Positions 55,345 to 64,000 of a stretch of 64,000 bases of DNA are shown here, piece by piece. The DNA is from Notospermus geniculatus (lineage: Eukaryota; Nemertea; Pilidiophora; Heteronemertea; Lineidae): positions 468,170 to 532,169 of the forward strand of contig NMRB01000176.1 of the NCBI GenBank assembly GCA_002633025.1, written 5' to 3'. How positions within the stretch are numbered: position 1 is the first letter of the stretch; every line of letters begins with the position of its first letter. The notes below the pieces were generated by a model. The model worked only from the letters and a program-made list of their open reading frames with translations. It made no database searches and was not told where the DNA came from. A program made the translations under genes and the position numbers.

Positions 55345-55882
55345 AAGCATTCTTATGGGTATAGGAACTTTCCTTTGTAAAACTCATAAAACAAAACTCT
55401 GTCTGAAAGCAGATTGGTAATCTCTTATCATATTCACATCAGTCGTCAGTGCTACATGTACATATCAAGAGATTAATCTGATATCACACGGTCATCAATG
55501 AAACATCAGCAGTTTAATCTTATACCACATGCACATATGTACACAACAAACTAATCTGATCTAATCTGGTCTACAGAAAGTTTCCCTCGACAAGAAAAGG
55601 TATACACGTGACCTTTGCCGTCACAGATCTCTGGGAGATGGGGTTCATTGACAGGATTCCCCCGGAGGAAATGCAACCCACGGGTATAATGGACAGGGAA
55701 TGGGGTATGAAGGGATCATGGCATACATGTCCCCAGGCATAACCTTTATGGCAGACATTTTAACAGTAACACTAGCATTCTTTCAACTACATGTATCTGG
55801 TGTGGTATCTTATGATTGGGGATTTTGAATACTATTTGAAAGCAGAGTACGAGTTATATTCTGCTCGAAGACAAATGTTCAG

Positions 55883-55990
55883 TGGCCTGTTTAATAAAGT
55901 GACTTTAAGCTAATGGTACCTTTAAACAAATGGAAATGCATTGAAGTTAATGGTACCATTAGCTTAAAGTCACTTTATGAAACAAGCCCC
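55883..55990. mobile_element. MITE with GGCCTGTTTCATAAAG ends
   Basis: Inverted repeat ggcctgtttaataaagtgac / gtcactttatgaaacaagcc. Nearly identical to 62,890-62,997 and related to 32,896-32,999. Confidence 0.85.
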
Positions 55991-56438
55991 AGATATTTTA
56001 TTCTTTAAATGAAGCCACTGACAGGATATGTGAATTCAGCTCAAAATTTCTGCGAAAATGTGTTTGGCATTTCCCTTCAATTAAGGCACATAACCTCAAA
56101 TGCCACGAAAAATTCCATTTAATCGCCTAACCATTCGTTGCATTGAAGACATTCAAGGGGAGCAGACAAACTAGAAGCTTTTGCATCTCATCACAGATGC
56201 TCATCAACAATCAATAACCTTTGAGGAACCGCCTGGTGTATCTTGAGGGCAGAAGGTAAGGTTTTCGTGTGTTAGGTTAATATACATATTAGCACTCGAC
56301 ACCGCCTGAAGTAGTGGCAAATGGTTTTGAAGAGCAAGCTAGACATAACGGAGTCTGGTGTAGGTATCGTCTGGGTGTTATTATAGACAGGCAAATATGT
56401 ACATATTTCATGAATCTAGATGTAGTGTAATACTAATA

Positions 56439-56587
56439 GGGAGGTTTAGAAATCAAACGATAAACGTAAACGTTAACGACAACGTTATTTTTGTACCGAA
56501 AATGCAATATAAAATCTTGTTAACATGTAGAATGAAAAATAACGTAGTCGTAAAGTTTACGTTTATCGTTCGATTTCTAAACCTCCC
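56439..56587. mobile_element. TA-flanked palindromic MITE, 149 bp
   Basis: Flanked by TA (56,437-56,438 and 56,588-56,589). The ends are gggaggtttagaaatcaaac and its inverse. The arms continue gataaacgtaaacg. It shares only the outermost GGGAGGTTT with the 8,780 and 10,995 elements. It lies 30 bases beyond the end of duplication copy A. Confidence 0.88.
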
Positions 56588-56589
56588 TA

Positions 56590-58038
56590 TTATCACAAGG
56601 GATTCGTTGTCATGTCGATTATACTTTCCGATTCTAACATGCTTGGAAAGGCTATAAAGTCACTGAAAATAAATTACGTGTATAGAAACGGAACAATTCA
56701 GAATGCTGAACTAGGAAAATGGTACCGACAGCAAATTACATTATAATTAACTCCTGTAGGTGACTTTTTCCTAGGGTTTTTTGCCCTTTCTGCATGGACA
56801 ATGAAAGTATGACAGGTAGGAATGGCAGAAACTTGAGCCCATTGAAAGAATGACAGACTCTAGGCAGGCTTCTAAAACTAAATTCTTGAGAACCACAAAC
56901 GCCTTACAATTAGAATATGAAACAGACTGAACGGGGTGATAGTATTCATCTTAGAAATTAGCTTCCTTCGCGTAGAGTTATATACTATTAGAGTCTCTGG
57001 TCAGTCGCCGCTAATCTGCTTATAGACGTCTTTAGAAAAAAAAGGCAAGAATAATTAGAGCTACTCGAAAATGGAAGCGATTTTTAAACTCCGTAATTTT
57101 CTATCGACTGCCAAGAGCAAGTCAGAAATTCGCCGAGTACTCGTGATAAATTTTCCATTGATAATCTCACGTCCCCTGCAGTAATGAAAAGCCCTGGCAA
57201 TAATGAGACCCCTGGAATAACTTTTTCCTGCTGATATTGAATGTTGCCTCGGCGTTTCTCAGAGAGCCGATGAATTCATGCCAGGTTTATGTTTCGCAAT
57301 GATTAAAAGTGTGCAACACTGGGTATAATTGGCGAACATGGCCAGTTCTGTGTTGATATGCAGTGCTGAATCAATAAGCTTGCCTTTAATGAGCTGAAAG
57401 TGACGTACCCTGTATAAGTTTCAGATGATCACTACATTATCATCAGATTAATTTGATATCACATGCACATCTGTATACCCAAACAATATCACCACATAAA
57501 TCTGATATCAGGGAAGATTAAATACCAACACCACCAAAATATCAGCAAGCCTACATGATATCACGAATTTGACACGAAGACAGATATCACAGTGCTCTGA
57601 CATTTACACTAAACTGCATGACTATTTGACCTAGCAATATTTCACTTCCACACAGCATTAACTGAAACGAGCCTAGCGGCAATAAGAAGTTAGCTGTGGT
57701 GACAAACCTGGTTATACTGGTCATGTCAACCTGAGGGAGTATGAGCATAAATGGCGGCACTCTCACTTTTTAGGCATCTCGTAAGAATATGTTTGAATAA
57801 ACATGCAGTTGGATATTTTGAATAATCAAGAAGTGGTTAGAGATCCTGATCCATACTTTTAGGGGTGGTGGTTGGGGGAGGGGGAATTGTTGCCTTTTCA
57901 CATGCACCATATAAATTTCATCAAGGGATCAAATTTGTGTTCTGTAAGACCCCACCCATCTTTATATCGATTTTCACATCAAAAACTACTCAAACCCATG
58001 AATTTCAATAAACTCCAACCTGTTTCTGCTCAGTGACC
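56590..58038. other. Spacer without recognised gene
   Basis: Short ORFs only. Contains diverged 83-bp satellite units near 57,430-57,510. Confidence 0.4.
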
Positions 58039-58143
58039 AGGGACCCTATGCATAAAACATCTTAAGTGTAAAATGTTCCTTTAAAAAGATAACAAAAGAT
58101 AAGGGAAATTGTACACTTAAGGTGTTTTATGCATAAGGCCCCA
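58039..58143. mobile_element. Diverged MITE of the GGGCCGTATGCACAAAAC family
   Basis: gggaccctatgcataaaaca pairs with tgttttatgcataaggcccc, and cttaagtgtaaaat with attgtacacttaag. Related to 33,570-33,675. Confidence 0.8.
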
Positions 58144-58596
58144 GCTCCTCGAAAAATCTTAACTATATCAACAATCATATCAACAATATTAACTCATATC
58201 AACAATCAAGAGAATCTTTACTACAATACAATGTATTTTTACTCCATAGACTTGCCCTTCCGAAAACCAATATTTTTTACATGACGTAGAAACATCCTTC
58301 AAGGTGCAATCAAGATAGCTGAGAATAGCCAAGTTGACAATGCTGTAAAAACATACTGACGGATGAGCAATAAAGGTTTTTTGATCTAATGGATGTGTCA
58401 GCTTGGGAAGACCATTAGTTGACGTGGTGAACAGTGCGAGATCGAACAGAGTTCGGTTCATGTCAGTTATCCAGGTGGGAACTGGTCAACCATAGAAACA
58501 ATGTTCGCGGACAAAGTTGACGTGTACCGGGTGGTAGGGTGCATTCGTACGAAAATAACGGTATATGGCTATGAAGTCATTATTCATTTCTTTAAT

Positions 58597-58838
58597 ATCA
58601 GATATTTACAGATATTTTACAAGATGTTTTTAAAAATATCTGATATTTACTGAACATCTACGTGAGATGTTTTAAAAATATCTGATATTTACTGAACATC
58701 TAGGTGAGATGTTTTTAAAATATCTGATATTTACTGAACATCTAAGTGAGATGTTTTAAAAATATCTGATATTTACTGAACATCTAGGTGAGATGTTTTT
58801 AAAATATCTGATATTTACTGAACATCTACTTGAGATGT
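58597..58838. repeat. 42-bp satellite, about 5.5 units
   Basis: ctgatatttactgaacatct recurs at 58,640, 58,682, 58,724, 58,766 and 58,808, exactly 42 bases apart, with one or two variable bases per unit (acatctacg, aggtg, aagtg). Each unit has agatgtt near one end and aacatct near the other, and an aaatatctgatattt near-palindrome at its centre. Confidence 0.95.
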
Positions 58839-58873
58839 TTATGTGATGTTTTTAAAATGTTTAATAAACATCT

Positions 58874-58975
58874 TGGGCCGTATTCTAGAAGCTTCCTTAA
58901 CTCCAAGGTTTACCTTCAGCTATTGTTTGCACGGCACAATACAAAAGCTTAAAGTAGACCTTAGATTTAAAGCTG
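58874..58975. mobile_element. Truncated MITE with GGGCCGTATTCTAGAAGC end
   Basis: The left end and loop (cagctattgtttgca) match 53,838-53,956. After the accttagatttaaag part of the right arm, the expected ggaagcttctagaatacgg is replaced by unrelated sequence. Confidence 0.75.
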
Positions 58976-59062
58976 AACTGCATGAACAAAAACTGGAGAT
59001 CCGAGCACTAAAAAAAGACCACCACGCCACGGTGGTGGTCAAGAGAAATGCAAACGACCATA

Positions 59063-59235
59063 ATGCCCGTTGTACACGGTAGGATTTTCTTGTACTAAAA
59101 ATTATAAATGGGGCCTAAATGGGTGTTCACAATGCCTTTCAGCAATGCAATCGGTAGCCTATGACCGAAATCACCCTTCATGAGCCTCATTTATAATTTT
59201 TAGTACAAAAAAATCCTACCGTGTACAACGGGCAT
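59063..59235. mobile_element. TA-flanked MITE with ATGCCCGTTGTACACGG ends
   Basis: Flanked by TA (59,061-59,062 and 59,236-59,237). The ends atgcccgttgtacacggtag and ctaccgtgtacaacgggcat and the next 25-30 bases pair almost perfectly; the loop is about 80 bases. Confidence 0.88.
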
Positions 59236-59800
59236 TAGACACTTTCAAAACACCTCCGAAACATGATAGACTACCAGGCTATTTGGTGGCGCCACTGTAT
59301 TCACCCTGAGTCAGTCAATAGAGCAACATCAAGACATGGCATCCAGTGACTTCTGCAGGTCGAAGGCATTAGGTTCTTACCGAACCAGAGAGTAAAGTCG
59401 GTCACTATTCTTTTGTATTCACGTCTTGTTGACATTTATGGTGTTACCAAAGCACCAGTTGAAAGCATTTATGCATTCAAAAACAATACAACACTCATTT
59501 GACGTAAGAAAACCGCACCGCTCGGCGGAAACCGCCGCGGAATCCGCTATAGTGGAAACGGGCCTTAATACCCCCATCACACTGAGCTAGTTCTGAGTAC
59601 GTTCTTGAAAATTTTGCCGAACGGACTCAAACTGTGTGCGAACTTTGTGGCAACTTTTTACAGTCGTTTTACGAACTTTTTGGACGGGAAGGGTGTTCCA
59701 GAACATCGAAGCATGGGTTACACGTTCTAGCCCGTTTTACGATATTTTTAGGACGGGACAGGACATTTTGAGAACTACTTCAGAGTGACAGGCCCTTAAG

Positions 59801-59920
59801 GGCCGTATTGTAGAAGCTTCCTTAAGTGTGAGGTCGACCTTTAGCTATTGTTTGCAGGGCAGAATACAAAAGATTAAGGTCGACCTTACACTTAAGGAAG
59901 CTTCTAGAATACGGCCCCTA
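59801..59920. mobile_element. MITE with GGGCCGTATTCTAGAAGC ends, copy in B
   Basis: Counterpart of 53,838-53,956, with one base change in the left tip (attgtagaagc). Confidence 0.9.
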
Positions 59921-60490
59921 AATGTTTTGTCCAAACTCCAGAACATCATTCAGCTGGATGCTAATAAATAATGGAAAAAGCAATCCGTGATTTGGGGTAA
60001 TTCAACGGTATTACGTGTTCGTTCGTATCTAATTCTGATGGAAAATCTGTCAAACATACATTGTGAGGCAGGTGTAGAGGTGTCATCTTCTAAGACTGCT
60101 TCACCTCGAATAGGCGATTAACGACATAGGCTACCGCTGATTTGGGTTCATTCTGATAATGGATTCAGCACCCTTTAACTTGCCAAGCAAACCGGGTCTA
60201 CACTCTATTTCGCAGTTTTGATTGCGATGGCTCACAAATACACTGAAAATGTTCACAACCTTGTAGAAAGTCCCATGGTCATACGGTCATCAGTAAAGTG
60301 AAGTAAAGTAAAGTAAAGCATCACAGTTTAATCGTATATCACATGCACATCTGTACTCAAAGCAAACTCATCTGACCCGATCTGAACACTAATTTGCCTA
60401 TATAAGCGGATCAATCTCATATCACATGCCATGCACATCTGTACTCAAAGCAAACTCACCTGACCCGACCTGAACACTAATTTGCCTATA

Positions 60491-60884
60491 CAGGGTGGTC
60501 CAAAAAAAGGCACAAGCATATTTCCACCACCCTCGATCCCAAACCACTGGTATGAATGGATAGAGAATCTTTCTAGAAGAAAAATTATTTTAAATAAGAC
60601 CAAGATACGTCGATTCAGTCGAGTAGTTTTACCTCCAGAGTCATTTTTGTGAAGCAAAGTCAGTGGTGTTGTGTATGCTCTTGATTGTTCTGTGTGGAAC
60701 AATTCACGAAGGGCGTCGACCTTGCTTACGAAATAGGGTCTGGAGCTCGAACCACTGGACCGAATCGGGATATCTTGGCGTCTTCTTTCTTCTAGAAAGA
60801 TTCTCCATCCAATGCCATCAGTAGTTTTGGGCTCTGGATAGTGGAAGTAGGCCTATGCTTGTGCGTTGTTTCTGGACCACCCTG
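60491..60884. mobile_element. Mariner-type MITE with CAGGGTGGTCC ends
   Basis: Flanked by TA (60,489-60,490 and 60,885-60,886). CAGGGTGGTCCAAAAA at the left pairs with ggaccaccctg at the right. Weaker complementarity runs for about 100 bases (agagaatctttctagaag on both sides). 394 bp, no transposase. Ends of this type with TA duplication are typical of Tc1/mariner elements (family knowledge). Confidence 0.85.
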
Positions 60885-61052
60885 TATCAGTGTATACGCA
60901 GATTATCACATGCACATCTGTACTCAAACCAAACTCATCTGACCCAATCTGAACACTATAACTTGCCTATATAAGCAGATTAATCTCATGTGACATGCAC
61001 ATCTGTACTAAAAGCAAACTCATCTTACCCGATCTGAACACTAATTTGCCTA

Positions 61053-61545
61053 CATTGGTGGACAGAAATATTAGGACATTTTAAAAATTCCAAGTCATTT
61101 TCCTCTTACATGTATGCATTCCTTCTGTCTCTATCCACTAATTATTTTTCTTATTAATCAGAACATTTTTACCTTGGCAAGTGGGTTATGTAATCCCCTC
61201 TGATTGTCCATACAAAAGTTTATAGACAACGGGTTGCTGATCCATGGGCAACAAAGATAATTATGATGGGTGCCATTCAAGCCTCTCTAATTCAAAGGCT
61301 AAAGCTATTGGAGGGGAGATGTATGGATGAAGCGCATCATGATTGTCTTTGTTATTCATCTATCAGCAACCCCATGCCAATAACCTTTGGCATGGACAAT
61401 CTCATGGGATTATATAACCCACTTGCCAAGGTAAAAATGTTCTGATTAATAAGAAAAATAACTAGTTGTTAGAAACAAAAGGAAAGCAAAAGAGGAAAAT
61501 GGCTTAGAATATTGAGAGTGTCCTAATATTTCTGTCCACCAGTGT
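61053..61545. mobile_element. Tc1/mariner-type MITE with CATTGGTGGACAG ends
   Basis: Flanked by TA. cattggtggacagaaatatt pairs with aatatttctgtccaccagtg. A second long inner pair is aatcagaacatttttacctt / aaggtaaaaatgttctgatt next to ggcaagtgggttat. About 493 bp; the 60-codon ORF inside is not transposase-like. Confidence 0.85.
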
Positions 61546-62102
61546 ATATAAGCAGATTAATCTCATATCACATGCCATGCACATCTGTACTCAAAGCAAA
61601 CTCAGCTGACCCAATCTGAACACTAATTTGCCTATATAAGCAGATTAATCTCATATCACATGCACATCTGTACTCAAAGCAAACTCATCTGACCCGATCT
61701 GAACACTAATTTGCTTATATAAGCAGATTAATTTCATATCACATGCACATCTGACCCGATCTGATGTACAGAAATGTCACATGCATGACCTTTGCTGTCA
61801 CAAATATCATTTAAAGAAGGGTACACTGACAGGATTCCCCGGAGGAAATGCAACAACCGATGGGTTTAATGGACAGAGAGTGGGGTAGGAAGGGATCATG
61901 ACACACATGCATGACATGTCTCTAAGCATAACCTTTATGGCAGGAGTTTCAGTTCTGGCATTCAGGTATCCGATGTCGTATCCTATTTTGATTTAGAGGT
62001 TTTATATACTACAAAAAGACACACATGTAGTGCACGTACATGTAATATTCTGGTTTTGACGTCTGTTGATCATGATCATCATGGTTTTGTAAATGAAGTC
62101 TT

Positions 62103-62367
62103 AAGGCCTGTCTACACATTTCTAAAACATTCTAGAAACATTTAGTTGCAACACCGGCCTCTTTTGAGATTGTGGCACAGTGTGGACAGACTTGCAACAA
62201 TTAAAACATGTTTCGAAAATGTTTTAGAAATGGCCACATTTCTAAAACATTTTTAAAACACTGTCCACACTGTGCAACAATCCCAAAACAAGGGTGTTGC
62301 AGATTTGTTGCAACTCAATGTTTTTAGAATGTTTTGGAAATGTTGATAAGTGTAGACAGACCTCTAA
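62103..62367. mobile_element. MITE with GGCCTGTCTACAC ends, copy in B
   Basis: Counterpart of 55,043-55,344 with two internal deletions (one near the left end, one in the loop). Confidence 0.82.
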
Positions 62368-62889
62368 GAATTCTTATGGGTATAGGAACTTTCCTTTGTA
62401 AAACTCATAAAGCAAAATTCTGTCTGTAGCAGATTGGTCATCTCATATCAGATTCACATCAGTCGTCAGTGCTACATATCAAGAGATTAATTTGATATCA
62501 CACGGTCATCAATGAAACATCAGCAGTTTAATCTTATATCACATGCACATCTGTACACAACAAACTAATCTGATCTAATCTGGTCTACAGAAAGTTTCCC
62601 TCGACAAGAAAAGGTATACACGTGACCTTTGCCGTCACAGATCTCTGCGAGATGGGGTTCATTGACAGGATTCCCCCGGAGGAAATGCAACCCACGGGTA
62701 TAATGGACAGGGAATGGGGTATGAAGGGATCATGGCATAAATGTCTCCAGGCATAACCTTTACGGCAGACATTTTAACAGTAACACTAGCATTCTTTCAG
62801 CTATCTGGTGTGGTATCTTATGATTGGGGATTTTGAGTACTATTTGAAAGCAGAGTACAAGTTATATTCTGCTAGAAGACAAATGTTCA

Positions 62890-62997
62890 GGGGCCTGTTT
62901 CATAAAGTGACTTTAGCTAATGGTACATTTAATCAAATGGAAATGCATTGAAGTTAATGGTACCATTAGCTTAAAGTCACTTTCTGAAACACGCCCC
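62890..62997. mobile_element. MITE with GGGGCCTGTTTCATAAAG ends, copy in B
   Basis: Counterpart of 55,883-55,990; the left tip is better preserved (ggggcctgtttcataaagtg). Confidence 0.87.
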
Positions 62998-63417
62998 AGA
63001 TATTTTATTCTTTAAATGAAGCCACTGACAGGATATGTGAATTCAGCTCAAAATTTCTGCGAAATGTGTTTGGCATTTCATTTCAATTAAGGCACATACA
63101 TGAAACCACAAACGCCACGAAAAATTCCATTTAATCGCCTAACCATTCGCTGCATTGAAGACATTCAAGGGGAGCAGACAAACTAGAAGCTTTTGCATCT
63201 CATCACAGATGCTCATCAACAATCAATAACCTTTGAGGAACCGCCTGGTGTATCTTGAGGGCAGAAGGTAACGTTTTCGTGTGTTAGGTTAATATACATA
63301 TTAGCACTCGACACCGCCTGAAGTAGTGGCAAATGGTTTTGAAGAGCAAGCTAGACATAACGGAGTCTGGTGTAGGTATCGTCTGGGTATTATTATATAC
63401 AGGCAAATATGTACATA

Positions 63418-64000
63418 ACCTAGAATCGCTTCTAAGACATCACTGTATAATTTTCGATCAGTGACGCCTACTCCACCACGTTGAAGTCACATGTTAGTCA
63501 TACCGCAATTGGCATTGCCACAGGCCTGTGAATAGGGCCGTAAAGGTGCTATTACAATGAGTTTTGACGAAGGGTCATTGATTTCGTGTGGTATTGAAAA
63601 ACATGCCGACTTGGTTTTCATTGATAAGAGGTATACAGGGTGTCGTGTAAGACACTGAACCAGTTGGTCGGATGCCTCAGTGACAACGCATAGATTTCTG
63701 AAGAAAACGCTGCGTGCAATGGGGATCCTGGCTACGATAGAGGGCAGCACACCGAAACCCGGTCCTATACAATGGACCCCTTTTGTGTGGGAAATTGATC
63801 AGGACCGGGATGTCAGTTTCATTTCAATAGTTTCAACCACTAGTGACACCTATTGAGGCAGTGGCCTAGGGTCCCCATTGCATAAGGACAATTAAAAAAG
63901 AATTTCCATTGAAACACAACACAATGGCCCTATCCTGGGCCTTTGCCTTGCCCACAGTCATGGCAGTCGGTTACGTTCTGGAAAAGTACACTTCGACCCA
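63418..64000. other. Terminal spacer, no gene recognised
   Basis: Contains an 87-codon minus-strand ORF (63,487-63,750) with no recognised domain. Confidence 0.35.

Larger units (their letters stand above)
53597..56405 (+). repeat. Second direct duplication, copy A
   Basis: Matches 59,567-63,417 in the same orientation. It starts at aataccccca and ends at gcaaatatgtacata. It holds, in order, a MITE with CACACTGA ends (53,598-53,836), a GGCCGTATTCTAG MITE (53,838-53,956), two and a half 83-bp satellite units, a private TA foldback (54,858-54,985), a GGCCTGTCTACACC MITE (55,043-55,344) and a GGCCTGTTT MITE (55,883-55,990). Confidence 0.93.
60318..61745. repeat. 83-bp satellite array broken by two transposons
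   Basis: Units at 60,318-60,490, 60,893-61,052 and 61,547-61,745, recognised by atcacatgcacatctg and ctgacccgatctgaacacta. In copy A the same place has about 2.3 units. The breaks are the elements at 60,491 and 61,053. Confidence 0.9.
59567..63417 (+). repeat. Second direct duplication, copy B
   Basis: Matches 53,597-56,405. About 1 kb longer because of two private TA-flanked transposons (60,491-60,884 and 61,053-61,545) and extra 83-bp satellite units. It lacks the 128-bp foldback of copy A. Just upstream, ccgctatagtggaaacgggcc (59,545-59,565) resembles a single MITE end. Confidence 0.93.

Noticed and set aside
54357-61745. CRISPR-like regularly spaced repeats
   Set aside because: The 83-bp and 42-bp repeats are contiguous tandem units without unique spacers, and the window is eukaryotic.
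63487-63750. 87-codon minus-strand ORF
   Set aside because: No domain recognised and no neighbouring exon signal. It could be a transposon piece, but there is no evidence.
28331-64000. First half of WW1 and the N-terminal exon of the FRMPD4-like gene
   Set aside because: Searched by eye on the minus strand for a Gly-Trp motif followed by an exon end in AA/GT; no acceptable candidate was found. The exon may lie beyond the window.

Overview
This is a window of eukaryotic, intron-rich, repeat-dense nuclear DNA. There are no operons, ribosome-binding sites or long ORFs. The few recognisable coding pieces are short exons with GT/AG borders set in introns of many kilobases, and the rest is dominated by small palindromic DNA transposons (MITEs). 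The recurrent words acatgtacatgta and taggcctac and the abundance of TA-flanked foldback elements suggest a marine invertebrate, perhaps an echinoderm, hemichordate or lophotrochozoan. The phylum cannot be fixed from the sequence alone.

One gene is supported. It lies on the minus strand and spans 28,330 down to 1,867, continuing out of the window at the low-coordinate end. Three exons join in perfect phase: 28,214-28,330 (end of one WW domain and start of a second), 9,050-9,210 (end of WW2 and first half of a PDZ domain) and 1,867-1,969 (second half of the PDZ domain). The joined product has WW-WW-PDZ order, and the PDZ closely resembles that of the FERM-and-PDZ-domain proteins FRMPD4/Preso and relatives. 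The upstream exon with the first half of WW1 and the downstream FERM exons were not found here.

The first 10.07 kb of the window recurs, in the same orientation, at 17,330-27,145. The second copy carries an identical second PDZ exon (19,196-19,298), but the segment that should hold the first PDZ exon is replaced by unrelated DNA ending in a single N at 26,375. Splicing of the orphan exon to the WW exon would give an immediate stop. This points to an assembly duplication of two haplotypes, or a partial real duplication that must be skipped. The copies differ by private transposon insertions.

Layout: 1-10,066 duplication copy 1 (PDZ exons, several foldbacks); 10,066-17,329 single-copy spacer with two degenerate tandem arrays and several MITEs; 17,330-27,145 duplication copy 2; 27,146-28,330 intron and WW exon; 28,331-64,000 no confident exon. 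This last part contains a dimeric MITE (29.7 kb), two nested MITE-in-MITE pairs (32.9-33.8 kb), a MITE swollen by minisatellites (41.2-42.5 kb), a 468-bp near-perfect palindrome (45.84-46.31 kb), a 42-bp satellite (58.6-58.8 kb) and a second, smaller duplication (53,597-56,405 and 59,567-63,417) rich in an 83-bp satellite.

The most unusual theme is a family of TA-flanked foldback elements. They share the ends GGGAGKTTTCGCAA but have unrelated, fully palindromic cores. At least six members are present, and one has become a host for three minisatellites.
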